NCBI GenBank assembly: GCA_022036555.1
Contig: CM039140.1
Location: forward strand, 8,335,943-8,399,942
DNA: 64,000 nucleotides
Direction: 5' to 3'
Source of the DNA: Microstegium vimineum
Lineage: Eukaryota > Streptophyta > Magnoliopsida > Poales > Poaceae
Part shown: piece by piece, positions 47,883-60,410 of the stretch
Layout of the letters: each line of letters starts with the position of its first letter
Numbering within the stretch: the stretch's first letter is position 1
Translations under genes and position numbers: made by a program
The notes under the pieces: model-generated
Databases searched by the model: none
The model's input: the letters and a program-made list of their open reading frames with translations, nothing else
Told to the model about the DNA's origin: nothing

Positions 47883-49484
47883 TTAGAATATTTTATAATT
47901 TGGGATGGAGAGAGTAACATCTAAATTTGCACTAAAAACATCCGCAGCCATCCCCATTTGTGGCATGGCATGTAGCATTTCATATTTCTCTCACCGCATG
48001 AAACGGTCTGTCGGGTTATGGCCATGGGGTAAAAGTCATCGACAAAGATGTGCTTACGTGCATGCCTTAGGCATGTGCTTGTTCGACGCCAGACTTCCGG
48101 GCTTCAGCTGTCATATGTTCATAGCACACTTTGATGATTCGTTTCCAGAAGGAAAAATAAAAATGAAAATCATTTCAGTGAATATGTGTTTAGAGTGTGG
48201 GGCTGTTGATAGGATCGCTCATTAGCATATCTCCACCAGATGGAGAATATCAAATTACAAAGTATAGGGATAAAGAAAATACACTTTTGGAGTATAGGAA
48301 AATTGTGCTCCATCGGATTGAGGAAGGAAAGAGGACTGAGAAAAAATGTTGCTTGCTCTGTATTCGAGGAATTGAGGGTTTGAGAAAAAAAATATAGAAA
48401 AAGAAGCTGAGAAAGACATTCGTTGAAGCAGTTTTTTCCAACTTATTCCCATATATGACAGTTTTTAATGAAAAAGGAGATTTTTTTTTGCTTAATCGGG
48501 TGGAGTTGTTCTTGGCTCTTCTGTTCTTCTTCTTTTTAGTCTTTACCTTTTTTTTTTTGAGAAAATCTTCTGTTCTTTATTTTTTTGTGAGAAAATCTTC
48601 TGTTCTTTTTTGGGAGGGGTGGTTGGGTAGGCCTCCAGGCTGCAGGTGAAGTGTAACTGGGTTTGAAGCCCACAAACCATATTGGGCGCAGGTGTGGAAG
48701 CCCACAGGCCCTCTAACATTGAGCGCAAAACTCGGCATTGGACCCAATTCTGCTCTAACAGTGTGGCCTACTGGCCTTTTCATGCCCCCACACACAGCCT
48801 GAGCGGCTCAGCTTAGATGGAGACATCAACTCCCCTCAAAAAGATGGAGACATCAACTGGCGAACGTGCCGTCGGGACTCCTGCCTCCCATTCCGATGCC
48901 ATATGCCAGTGATGATAGTCAAGACATTGGATCCCGAACTGTGCATTTCGTCTTGATTCGATTGGCCCCGACCCGCGCCATTTTCGATTTGATGATGATG
49001 GTACCGTACCGTGGCCATGTTATTATGAATGTATGATTAACCGGACTGTAGTTTGCAGTAAATAATCATGGTCTACCCTACCGGTAGCCTGACCGATCCA
49101 TAGCAAGCAGTTGGAGCACGAGAACTGCTAGCACCTGTCGCGCACTGACACGGAATCGGTATATGACGTGGCATTGGGAGCACGGTGGGACTCGGGCGGT
49201 CCGGCCTCGGCACAACGTACACACAAAGCAGCGTCTCTTTCTACCCGTTTTCAATGACTGACATCTTGAACCACCACCGCCAAAAGCGCGGAGAGGCGAG
49301 CGCGAACAGAGGCCGTTTGTCACGTGATCGAAGGACCCAGACGGCCGCGACGTGTGTGTACCTGCCGTGTGCGCAATTGTAGCCACCACGGGACGACACA
49401 CACAAGAACCGTCACGGGGAAGCCCGGATACGGGAGGAGAAGGGACCAAGTCCGGAGGACGCACGCCCGGTGCCTTTTTTCCCG
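47883..49484. other. Intergenic DNA between CLPD and the HGSNAT-like gene
   Basis: No gene was recognised. The stretch has an internal direct repeat GAGAAAATCTTCTGTTCTTT (48559-48578 and 48588-48607) and a short duplicated GGAGACATCAACT (48818 and 48845). The last few hundred bases are probably promoter. Confidence 0.4.
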
Positions 49485-49496
49485 TATATATATATA
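49485..49496 (+). promoter_or_regulatory. Probable TATA box of the HGSNAT-like gene
   Basis: TATATATATATA follows CCCG and is about 370 bp upstream of the preferred start codon (49862). It is the only strong TATA-like element in this GC-rich promoter. Confidence 0.5.
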
Positions 49497-49861
49497 GCAC
49501 ATATCCCGTCCGCCAATCTCGCGGCTATCTATCTATCAGGTGCAGTCGTGCAGAGCAGCGGCGCCCGCGGATCGCTGCGGTGAAAGGATTGGGCGAACCG
49601 AGAACACCGGTTGGCGTGAGTTGCCACAGGCAGTAGCCGAGCAGAAGCGAGTCGACAGTAGGATCGCGGAGGCCGGCAAGTGGTTGGCGTAAGTTTGTCA
49701 GGTGAGCGGGCGCCTTCCGTGCCGCATCTTGCTTGTCACGCACTTGGTGTAGCTCCGCTGCGTTGCCTGCCTCTGCGGCGGACCGCGGCTGGGGTGGGGC
49801 TTGTTCTTTCGTCTTCCCTCGCCTCGCCGCGGGGGCACGCCTGCGTACGTGCCTGGCGCTC

Positions 49862-52800
49862 ATGGACGCTGCTGCGGCCAATGCAGGGGCGTCGGCGGAG
49901 TCGTGCGGCGGCCAGCGGCTGGGAGCGGGGGCGATGGGGGGCTACGAGCTCGTCCGCAGCGACGACGCGCCTGCCATCGCCGTGGATCTGGAGGCCGGCA
50001 CCACTGCGCCATGTCCATGCGACGACTACCCCAAGCGCCGCGGGTCCACCACGCCCTCTTCGGCGCCGGCGCCGGCGTCGGCTCGGCAGCGCCTCGTCTC
50101 TCTCGACGTGTTCCGTGGGATCACCGTGCTGGTACGTACAAACCACTCTCGCTCGCATCCTCCCTCCTCTGCTTGCTCGCTCCTTCCTGCTATTTGATTG
50201 AATGGGTTGGCTATTCGTTTTAATTCCTTACTAAATCGATTCGCTTGTTGAGTGGGGTCTCTGCTGTCGATCGACTCTGCTATGGTCTTGGTGACAGGCA
50301 ACCACACATGTTCATGGATAATCATGATGAAGCGTTCGTGGTAGTAGCAGCAGCGGCGGTAGTAGTTAAGTTTGCTTTCTTCTTTTTGCCCTTTTCGTAC
50401 TTAAACGGGAGTAATCAAAAGAAAGTATCGGGTTGCTTAAACAAACCCGTCAGTACACGCTTTATTAGCTTGCTTTATTATATATAATCAGGGAATATTA
50501 CTAGCATAGCAAGTGATGAGGCCTGCATCGAGCGACACGACGGCTTCCGATTCTGTTCATGCCCCTGTTGCTCCTCCTCCTCCAGCTCTATTCTCTTCTT
50601 CTTCCTCAAACAGCATCCGTTCTGAGCTTTCTTCTGCCGGTCTATTTCTGCTGACAGTTACTGCTGCAGCCATTATTATCGAATAGGCGGAAAAGCTTAG
50701 ATCAGATCACCGTCTTGATGCCTATGGAGGGAGATATTATTGTTATTTAGACCTGAACAGGATTAACAATCACCGGCTTGGCTTGCCGGGTTCGCAACGG
50801 TGAGTAGCTTGCTCCTGTCGCATCACCAACGGGGTGAGAACCGTCGGTGCTCGTTGTGGCCCAGGCATTTTTTGCAATATATAAGAAAGCCCGCGTTCAA
50901 CACCGTACGGAAGTTCTTCACATCACTCGAACTGCATATGCACGGATTGAACTTATTTTTTAGTGCCCTCCGGTCGCTGCTTACCTAGCTGCTTGCGTCA
51001 GCTGGGTAGAAAAAAAATATTGGTAATTGTCAACTCTAGCTCACCTGTCCATATATTATGCGATCTTATAATTGACAGGTATATATATGAAAAAAAGTAT
51101 CATATATATATCAAGATGCAGCTTACAATATACAACAGATTAAATGATTGGTCGAACCTGTAATAGTAGAGATATTCTCGAAAGAGAGCGACATGATGCG
51201 CACAGGAATTATTATTAGGATATAAGAGGGGCTGGATCTGGAGTGAATTAGTAGGGGTGCTCGAAAGTGTCGTGTATGTATGTAATTTGTATTGCAAATA
51301 TATCGCGAATAGAGATTAAAGGCGGAATAATTGGGAGATTTTTTCTTCTTCTTTCTAAAAGAGAGTAAAGAATAGAAAGAATGCAAGATGCTATAAAATG
51401 ATGTGCCATCGTTTTCGACTCTGCTCTGTTGATTTGATGCTTAGAATCTGTACCTTTATAGCTCTGACTTATCAATATGCTTAGTAATATCTAGCCCACT
51501 TATATGTCCTCTTTGCTTAGTTTATCAGTTATAGTATAATATTTTTTTTATATTAAAATAATAAAAAACAGCATCAGTAGACTTATCAACCACCACAAAA
51601 CGACCAACTGAATAGGGCATTACTCTCTTACAAAATGTTTTTGACTATTCATATGAGCCCACTTATGGTCTTACAAATGTTCTTGGAGTCTTTGCATCAA
51701 CTAGCTATAAGGGTAGTCTTAACCGAGAAACTTGCTAGGTTATGTAAACACTATATTTAGAAAACATATTCTTAATTAATAGTATCTTCAATTCAAACTA
51801 ATTTTTTTGTCTAATCGTGTATCTTTTCTCTCCCATCACCTACTTATCACATCTTTTTATAATCTTATTAGTTGCCACATAGACTAGTTTTCTTGTATAA
51901 GAAACAGTCTCTCCTTCTCTCTCTTCCACTTAATTCTATTGATACATCACCATTTTGTTTAGACAACATCCTAATTAATGAGTAAACAAAGAAATCATTA
52001 GTTTTTCTTTATCGAGACTGCCCTATATGCGCGCCGCCTGTCTCTCTCTTATCTTCTCTCTTTCAACTCATCATAAATCTGATGTGGCAATTCTTGTATA
52101 TAGCTCGCGTACATCACTGATCGTTATACTTGCTATTAGAGCGTAGCAACCCGTCCTGATGACTGACCAGTCTGGAACAGGAGAAAAGCATGAGTGTTTG
52201 GTCGTTTGGCGAGATCTGGCCGGCCTGTGGCGGCGTTCAGAAAACAGCTGGAGTAGGAATAGAATGTTGGGTAGCTGCAGGGCAAAAAAAAACGTACAGT
52301 AGAGCATGAGCCGCATTGGCCGAGGCCACGTGGGGCGACCGGGCGGCGGGGGGAGGGGTCATATTCCCGGTAGACCCAGCAGGAACGCCGAAAAGCATAT
52401 GCGTGCTCCTCCTGTGCTCCTGCCAGCCTCTCTACGTCGGGACAAGCCCATGACACCATGAGACGAGCGGTGCCTTTTGCCATGTGACGGGCGCTCCTGC
52501 CCCAGGATCCTCCGGGCCCGGGAGCGCCGGCATCGATCTGCTGCAGTACTCTCCCCGGTTCTGGCAGGCTCGGGCGAGCCGTGCCGTGAGGATCGTTGGG
52601 TGGGTGCACCGCCCTGGAACAAGTCCCGGCAACCACGGCACGAGCGGGGTGGGGGTGGTGGGCTTAACCGGAGGAGATCGAGGATCGGTTCCACCTGTCC
52701 GCGTGGGTGCGCGGTGCGCCTGCTCCACATGAATCGGCAAAGCCTACCAGTCCACCACCACCACAACCAAAACCACGGCGTTTTCTTGCTTGGCCCTCGA

Positions 52801-55800
52801 CGGGTTCGGGGAGCCCACACGAGACGCGGGAATCGTCTGATGCAGGGGACCTCGTCGCCATGCGGCCATATGCATGGCCGCCTTCCCGTGCCCCGCGTCC
52901 GGCAGGTTCATGTGAGCCACACATGACATGACATGGCGTGGATTCAGACACGGTCAACAAGACGCCGAAATTCCTTTGCATTAGTATGGGTTAAAAGAAG
53001 AAATGCCCTGGAGAAAAGATAGATAGTAGGATCTTGCAGCTGTTGCCTGCTTGCTCTTCCTCATCTTGGTTAGCGCCAGCCAGATAGTAGATGCCCAGAT
53101 GTGTGGCGCAGAGCCGTACGACCGCACCCACCGGCCACCGGCAACAGACAGGGGAGCATCCTCTGTCCCTGCCGCGTAGGAGTGGATCGTGTGTGACACA
53201 GTGATACGGGTGTCCTACCCCGTTCACCCGTACTACAAGCGACCTCTCGGCCTTCTTCTGGGGAATGGGTCGCGTTACGTCATTTGCCTACTGCTAGTAG
53301 TAGCTCGGCAACAAGAGTGTCGGTGTCAAGCCAAACACAGCGTTACGAAGGCTCCATGGAGCGACGACCCGACGACAGTCGACGGACTTGTACACTGCAA
53401 GTCGGCAACAGATAGGCTCGTATGGGTCTCCGGCATCTTGAGACGAAGAGGACTGCGAAGACGCAGATCAGTCAAGATCCAGTTATAGTAAGTCTGAATT
53501 GAAGTCTCTCGGACGGATTCAAAAGTGGAAGCAATCTTTAGGCGTCACGTCACCACCACCCGTTCTATCTATCCTGTCAGGTAGAACGAGTCTCCCACAA
53601 CCACAACACGATCTTCTTGAACTAGTAGCACTATTGTGACTGTGCTCGTCTGCCCGACTCGACGTTCCCAATTTGCCTTGCCCAGTCCACGCTAATGAGC
53701 AGATAGCACGATGGGCACGGGTGGTCCCGACTCTCTGCACAGATACGACAGCAACGGCGACGCTAACGCCCCCAACGGCGACGCTCATGACAGTGTTTCT
53801 ATCTGCTGGGGCATCGCTGCGTCTGCTTGTCCAATGGATCGAAAATGACACCCGTGTTGGTATGAACCACGTGCTTGTTTGTTGAGTGGAGCACGGCATG
53901 GCATCACCAATAAGTCGAGGCTGATTACTCCTTCACCACTACGTGAAAGGTGACAGTGTACTAGCTAGTCGTAGAAGAAGCTAGGCAATTTTGCCCCGGG
54001 GTGGTCGGCGGTTAGGTCCCCGTCGCTGTGAAGCTCTAGCTTTGGTGATTCACCTCTCCACCTACTGCTCCTTGCTAAGTTGCTCGCCATGTTTGGACAA
54101 CAGACAAGGTCGTCTTTTCATCTTTTTTCTACTGGGGCATTAATTGCAATGGCCGTGGAGTTGCGTAGACGGCATAGGTGAAGTCATCATCATCGTCTGA
54201 AAAACCTTGCAGGATTAATCACTCGTCTGCGTCATGAATTGGTTCAGTTCAGTGGATCCTCGCTCAATACTCAATTAGTGCGTGCTTGCCACGAAACATG
54301 CAACAACACATAGTGCTAAGCTACTTGCATCACGCAATGTTCTTGGCGTTGCCACGGTGCCATTCTATCTGATGGTGTTGCCGACGGTAATGGCTAGCGT
54401 GCGCGCGCGCTTTCTCCCTCGATTAGAATATTTTTGTGCCTTTCGATGGTGAAATGCATTTGGCGCCCGGAATCTGATGCCACGCACACCACCATATGAA
54501 ACGTGAAGTTTTCTTTTACTTTCTTTTTTTTTTCTCTAAACGAATATGTAACGTGAAGTTGTTATCACTTTTCATCGAATAAATCCTTCCTGCATTTCCC
54601 AAAATTTTATAACCATATACGTGTTTCTGAAATAAAAAACAACGGTAATTCAAGAACCACTAATTTAATAGTAGGAAAAAAATCATTGACAGTGGAACCA
54701 GCATATTCTGGTTTATTTGGTCGTCCTTTTAGCGCCATCAGATGTGGCCTAGAGTTTCACCAAACGGTGTTAATATATTTTATCCTCTAAACAGATAGTT
54801 TTGCAAATGCCTTTAGCCACCACACCGGTACTTATCAAACAATAATGTTTCGGTGGTCCCCTATCATTTTCATTGAAATAAACACACTTGTTCAAAATTC
54901 ATACAGAAGTTAAGCAAAAGTTTCTTTTCCTGTTGCAGCTGATGATCATCGTGGATGACGCCGGGGCATTCATTCCGGCGATGAACCACTCCCCCTGGGA
55001 TGGCGTAACAGTGGCCGACTTTGTCATGCCTTTCTTCCTCTTCATCGTCGGAGTCGCCTTGGCGCTCGCGTACAAGGTAGTACACGCCGGCAAAAGCGAG
55101 ATGGCGATGCTTGTTTTCCCCCTTCGTTTCTGAAACCGCCAACAGTGATCTCTACGACTCGCTGAAACCTAACGATCGCGTCACCTTATTAATCCTTGTT
55201 TTATTACAGAGAGTACCGGACAAGTTGGACGCCACGAAAAAGGCAGTGCTTCGTGCACTGAAGCTGTTTTGTCTTGGTCTTGTTCTACAGGGTATGATAA
55301 GGGGTTTTCTTCAACTGACCAAAGGTACAGTTGTGGAAATGAAAATGCGTTTGATGCCTTTTTGCTGCTGCACTACGCAGGTGGATTCTTTCATGGTGTT
55401 CGCAGTCTAACTTTTGGGGTTGACCTTCAAGAAATACGGCTGATGGGTATACTGCAGGTATATTGAATGCGTTGTTTTGTTATGAGCTATGTATTTGTCC
55501 ATTGACAATATAAAATTGGTCTTTGGTAAGTATGTAACTGATGCCATTTATTCTTGGTTCCAGAGAATTGCAATAGCTTATCTGTTGACTGCCCTCTGTG
55601 AAATTTGGCTCAAAGGCGATGAAGATGTAGATTGTGGATACGATTTGCTCAAGCGATACCGCTACCAACTGTGAGTTTACACCAAAAATTATTCCCTTGT
55701 TTGCACTATGGGAAAGATCATGAACCATTTTGTTCGATATTAGTCAGTTTTTATGTTTCTAACACTGCAATATACTGCTTTTCATCCAGGTTCGTAGGCG

Positions 55801-57243
55801 CAGTCGTGGTGATCACATACATGTGTCTGTTGTACGGTACCTATGTTCCTGACTGGGAGTACCAGAAATCAGGTCCTGGCTCCATAGAGAAGTCTTTCTT
55901 TGTAAGTTCTACTTCATCATATCTTTATGTTAAGAGGCGTTCACTGAACGCTATTCAGTATTTATTACTGAAGAACTTCAAATTCGTAATCTTTCTTAGG
56001 TGAAATGTGGAGTAAGAGGTGACACCAACCCAGGCTGCAATGCGGTTGGCATGATCGACCGTAAAATCATGGGTCTCCAGCATCTCTACGGTCGACCGGT
56101 TTATGCACGATCCAAGGTTCTTTCTAATAGCATTTCTATTTCTTGTCTTCAGGAGATTTCTGCCTCTTGTCTACACGATCTCTGATTTCTTTTCTCCTGT
56201 GGCAGCAATGCAGCATCGACTCGCCACAAAATGGCCCCCTTCCTCCTGATGCTCCCTCTTGGTGCCAGGCCCCTTTTGACCCTGAAGGGATTCTTAGGTC
56301 AGTAAACTCTACGTCATTTCTTGAAAATCTTCCTTTTGTAAATATATATAATTCAAGTTCTGCAGCCGCGGGAAACGCTGACTGAAGTTTTTTTTCTTCT
56401 CATCAGTTCCGTGATGGCCATTGTCACATGCTTGATTGGGCTCCAATACGGACACATCATCGTACATTTTCAGGTACAGTACTTGCAAATTGCAATATCA
56501 GTTTGATCAGCATACCATTGACCAGTGCAACAGTCCTTAACTTTGCTCTCTCTTCAATCTGTTTTGCAGAAACACAGGGAGAGGATAATGAACTGGCTAA
56601 TCCCTTCCTTCAGCATGCTAGTCCTAGCCTTCGCCATGGACTTCTTTGGTAAGCACTACTAGAGTGAGCCTATTCGCCATGCACATTTCTCTTTCATGAG
56701 CCTACAACCTTGTTCGTTTAGCTTATAAACCTAGCTTATCAGTCATGGTATATTATTTTTCTCTCATAACAAAACAACTAAAAAAAGCATTAGCTGGTTT
56801 ATCAACCGCAGAAAGAACAGGACGTACCATTGACCGCTCATGTTCTTTGCCAGGACTGCACATGAACAAGCCATTGTACACCCTGAGCTACACCTTAGCC
56901 ACCGCCGGTGCCGCGGGACTCCTCTTCTCCGGAATCTACACGCTGGTCGACATCTACGGCTATCGGTGGCCGACCGTCGCCATGGAATGGATGGGGATGC
57001 ACGCTCTGATGATATACGTCCTGATCGCTTGCAACATCTTGCCCATATTCATCCACGGCTTCTATTGGAAGGAGCCCAGGAACAACCTTGTGAGTTTTGA
57101 CCGATGCTGTAAACCTTCCTTTCAGCCAGATACCAGTTATTAACGCAACTGAAAGTCCGGACCCGGCCGATTTTGTCGGCATCTAACGAGCTTGACTTGA
57201 TGGTTTTGTGTTGCAGCTGAAGTTCATCGGAATTGGAGCATGA
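49862..57243 (+). CDS. Heparan-alpha-glucosaminide N-acetyltransferase-like membrane protein
   Basis: Twelve exons: 49862-50131, 54939-55076, 55210-55291, 55381-55457, 55564-55670, 55790-55901, 56000-56116, 56206-56297, 56407-56473, 56570-56648, 56854-57089 and 57217-57243. The frame closes to give 467 aa. A hydrophilic N-terminus is followed by LVSLDVFRGITVL, the first membrane helix, and then MNHSPWDGVTVADFVMPFFL (from about residue 105), the hallmark of the HGSNAT/DUF5009 family. Many further hydrophobic helices follow, ending with GMHALMIYVLIACNILPIFI. In animals this family acetylates heparan sulfate in lysosomes; plants lack that substrate, so the plant acceptor is unknown to me. The Cys-rich loop (KCGVRGDTNPGCNAVGMIDR, exon 7) is probably luminal. 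Intron 1 is 4.8 kb; the others are short. An in-frame ATG at 49733 would add 43 residues. Confidence 0.9.
50132..54938 (+). other. Intron 1 of the HGSNAT-like gene (4.8 kb)
   Basis: No exon was recognised between GTACGT and TTGCAG. Contents include a MITE-like block (51711-52023) and a GC-rich stretch at about 52310-53900 with overlapping open frames in all directions, none matching a known family. The GC-rich stretch differs from normal AT-rich grass introns and may be inserted or have a regulatory role. Confidence 0.6.
51711..52023. mobile_element. MITE-like block in intron 1
   Basis: The left end GGGTAGTCTTAACCGAGAAA and the right end TTTATCGAGACTGCCC are imperfect inverted repeats about 310 bp apart around AT-rich DNA. 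Class not determined. Confidence 0.5.
56711..56823. mobile_element. Short hAT-like MITE in intron 10 of the HGSNAT-like gene
   Basis: TTGTTCGTTTAGCTTATAAAC at the left and GCAGAAAGAACAGG at the right are diverged ends of the same CTGTTCG-type family seen at 7677-7777. The interior has TTTTTCTCTCATAACAAAAC. Splice sites are unaffected. Confidence 0.55.
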
Positions 57244-57929
57244 GGCGATGAACTGTCAGAATTGATGACGGTACACGAATACGGATATTATTTAGGAGTC
57301 TATTTGGACAGAGATAGAGCAACACGTGCATTCAGGCCAAGTTTTTCAATACGGCCAGTGCATCATTGTTGCTGCACAGAGTGCCTTTCTCTGTGAGTTC
57401 TTGTACATGATAAAAGCCTGTTGTATATAATGACGACGCTATTTGAAAGAAAAAAATATAGTAGTATAGAGATTGCTGTCGCTGATTCGGGTAACGCATC
57501 GGTAGGGATAGCTCGTCCGGAGGCCACACACGGCCTAGCACACAGCGGAGGGAAGTTCTAACGGCGAGGCCGACCAGTAAGTCGATGAGACTGATTAGAC
57601 GGCCGTTCTCCGTTTGATAAACCCACAGACATCTCCCGGGAAGACCTGTCAGGGAGATGCATAGTGGGAGTGTTATCGGCAAAGCCACCTAGAGCGCCGA
57701 TGAACCTTGCCGAGAGATGAGCCGGACAGTAAGGGGTTGGAAGAGCTTGCGGTAGATTAAAAAATAATAGATGTGTTTTTTGACGATTGGATACATATGA
57801 ACTCAATCGGCCATGCACCGTTTATTTATAGACCCTGTTCGTTGCGTCGAAATTTGGCTTATGCTGATTTTTGTGAGGAAACACTGTGCAGATAAATAGG
57901 GGTAGGGGTGATTTTATCCTATTGGAAAA
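57244..57929. other. 3' UTR and spacer
   Basis: Likely 3' UTR of the HGSNAT-like gene, followed by unassigned DNA. No element was recognised until the LINE. Confidence 0.4.
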
Positions 57930-60401
57930 ATGGTTCAGTGCGCCATCCTGTCACGGGGGGGGGGGGGGGGGGCGGCGGCTGAGGCCCGTTAGGTTTGCGC
58001 ACCCACCCTGGTGCTCCCTGCCGGCTGCTGCTCCGGCGCCGCCGGCCCCCACCTCGACCCCCCTCCTCCCCATCTCCCTCCCGCTCCCCGTCTCCCAGCC
58101 CCTGCCCTCGTCGTCGGGCAGCAGCGCGCGACCATGGCGGTCCGGCTGCTCGGGCTCCGTCCTCCCCCGACGTGCTGCCGAGCCACGTGCCATCAGCAGC
58201 GTCCGACCCCCGCCACCGTCGCCGCAGCCGCGGGACCCGGCGCAGGGGTGCCTCCGCTGCCGTCCCCGCCCCCGTCGGTGACGGCCACCGCGGCCCCGAT
58301 GTCGGTCACCACGCTGGCGCTGACGCCCGCTGCCCCGTCCTCGCCATGCTTCTCCCCTCCTCCCCTCAGCCACGGCGCCTTGGCGAGATCCGGCGTCAGG
58401 AGCCCGCCCGCGCCGCCGGCAGCTTTGGGCGCCGCCGCCACCACCAGCAGCAGCTCCGAGGCCGCCGTCGCTCGATCCGGCGTCTCCACTCCGGGAACCG
58501 GAGTTTGGGAGTCTCCGCGGCTCCTCCTGCCCCTGGCGTCGGCAGCTTCTGCCCCGCCCCCGCCGCCAGTGGCGCCGGTGCTCGCCACCGCGGCTTCCCC
58601 ACCCACGACGTTGGCGACGTCCACGCCGGCCTCCCCGTCCACGCCAGCGGCCACCCCCTGCTCCTCGCTCTCCCCGGCTGCAGCGCCTTTCTACCCTGGA
58701 GGCTCTGTCGGTGGGCGCTCCAAACGTCGTCGGTGGGCGGCTAACATCGGTGATGAGTCCGACGACGACCTCCCCAGAACCTACCTCGACGCTGTTCGTC
58801 GCCCGACGAAGACGGTAGCTGCGTCCCCGCTGCGCGCCCTGACTCGTCCAGCAGTGGGTCGTGGCTGTGGTGGAGCGGATGCAGGGAGAAGGCAGAGAAG
58901 ACGTAGCCGGCCGCGCCCTCACTTGGTGCACGGCTTACCTGCTCGGCCATTGGATGGTCGTATCCCTGGCTGCCGACGCCTTGGCCGTCACGGACGGGTC
59001 TCCGCCCCCAATGCAGATGGGTGGCGGAGGTGGGTCCTGCGGCTGCCTTGGTTGAGCATCGCCAAGTGTAGCTCCCGCAGGCCCGGAGGATCCCCGCAGA
59101 GCTCCACGCCAGATGCTTCAACTGCCTCTCCTACTCACATCGCGTCGCGACTTGCCGGCTGCCACGTCGTTGCCTGCGCTGCCGTGCCTTCGGCCACCTC
59201 GCCAGGGAGTGCAAGCGGCCTAGGTCTACCGTAGCCGCGGGGACGAAGGATGGCTTGCCACGACGTACTGTCCACCGTGACAACCCATCGATCTCGGTTG
59301 GGGCAGTGCGGGGCGCTGCGGGGGCACCGGTGGGATCCGAGGACGACGCTGGCGGCGTCGTGCGTCGGCGATGGTCATCAACGTGGACGTGCTTGCCGAC
59401 TTCAACGACAATGCCACTACTGCACACCGCTCCTTCGTGCCAGATCCGCAGGCGTTGGAGCTGTGGACGGGCGATGGGCCTCCGGTGTGGGTCGACCCCA
59501 TGTTGGAGGAGCTTGTTGCTTCACTCGTCTTGCCGGCGACTGGCCACCCGCCTCCTCTGCCGGTTGACTCTCAGAACGTGGATGCATCGCTGGTGGACAC
59601 CCGTCCTCCAGCAGAAGGGGTTCAGTGGACGATAGATTCGCCTCCATTGTCGCCTTTGCAGAGGCAGCCCGGTGTTGTGGAGGCCGAAGCGTGCTCCTGC
59701 GACACCCTCCCAGGCGCTGAGCCGGCCACTACGCCCCGACGCTTGCGTCCTGCGCTGGTCAACGCCGAGCCAACCACCCCAAGAGACGCGACGATCGAGG
59801 CTACGACGAACGTCGTCAAGCGTTCTCCATCAACAACATCGGCCGAGAGACGACTCAAGCGCTTTACCGAGCGAATCAAGAAGCCAAGACAACCGCCTCT
59901 TTTGGAGCTACCCATAGTGGATTCGGCCTACGGCAGGTATGCTCCGCCCTCGCTCCCCACGCGAAGTAAGCGGATAGCGGCACAAAGCATATCTCGTATT
60001 CCGGTGTCCAAGCGAGGTGAGTACCTTGCCTCGAAGCGCTTGGGGTTCACCAGTGGTATGTCACCCCGTCGACGTCGGCCTTGGAGGCGTACGACGAAAT
60101 GTTTAGCGGTACTCTAATTTGCAGGCATTGCATGAGTTATTCCCACCAGTCGACGACGTGGACCCGGGCAAGCAGCGTCGCCGCCGTTTGGGAGCCGGAC
60201 CATAGGCCCCTTAGTCGGCGTAGTTTGGGTTGATCTAGGTCCAATGTAATAGCATAGTTTGTTGTTCGCTAGGGAGGTTCTGAGCATTCATGTATAACTT
60301 TTGACCCCCTAGGGCGTTGTCAAAGCGTTTTGTATTGAACATCTTCTCTACCTTAATAAAAAAAACGTGCAAACCTTTTGCGTGATCGAGAAAAAAATCC
60401 A
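57930..60401 (+). mobile_element. LINE copy with ORF1 only
   Basis: A 2.5-kb unit flanked by 9-bp repeats ATTGGAAAA (57921-57929 and 60402-60410). It ends in CCTTAATAAAAAAAACGTGC, TTTTGCGTGATCGAG and an A run, a LINE-type 3' end seen in grasses. It encodes a Pro/Ser/Ala-rich ORF1 protein but no endonuclease or reverse transcriptase. A 17-G run lies near its left end (about 57955-57971). Confidence 0.65.
58011..60117 (+). pseudogene. LINE ORF1-like zinc-knuckle protein, frame-broken
   Basis: Three frames carry successive parts. At 58011 to about 59000 is a Pro/Ala/Ser-rich N-terminus with SDDDLPRTYLDAVRRPTK. At 59114-59212 are two perfect CCHC knuckles (CFNCLSYSHRVATC and CLRCRAFGHLAREC, both CX2CX4HX4C). 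At 59371-60117 is a C-terminal part containing basic RRLKRFTERIKKPRQPP and SKRGEYLASKRLGF. The knuckles are typical nucleic-acid-binding modules of plant LINE ORF1. At least two frame changes separate the parts, so this copy is not translatable as one protein as written. Confidence 0.65.
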
Positions 60402-60410
60402 ATTGGAAAA

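Noticed and set aside
52310..53900. Possible nested gene in the GC-rich part of HGSNAT-like intron 1
   Set aside because: Open frames are short, overlapping in all frames and without family similarity; no exon structure could be built.
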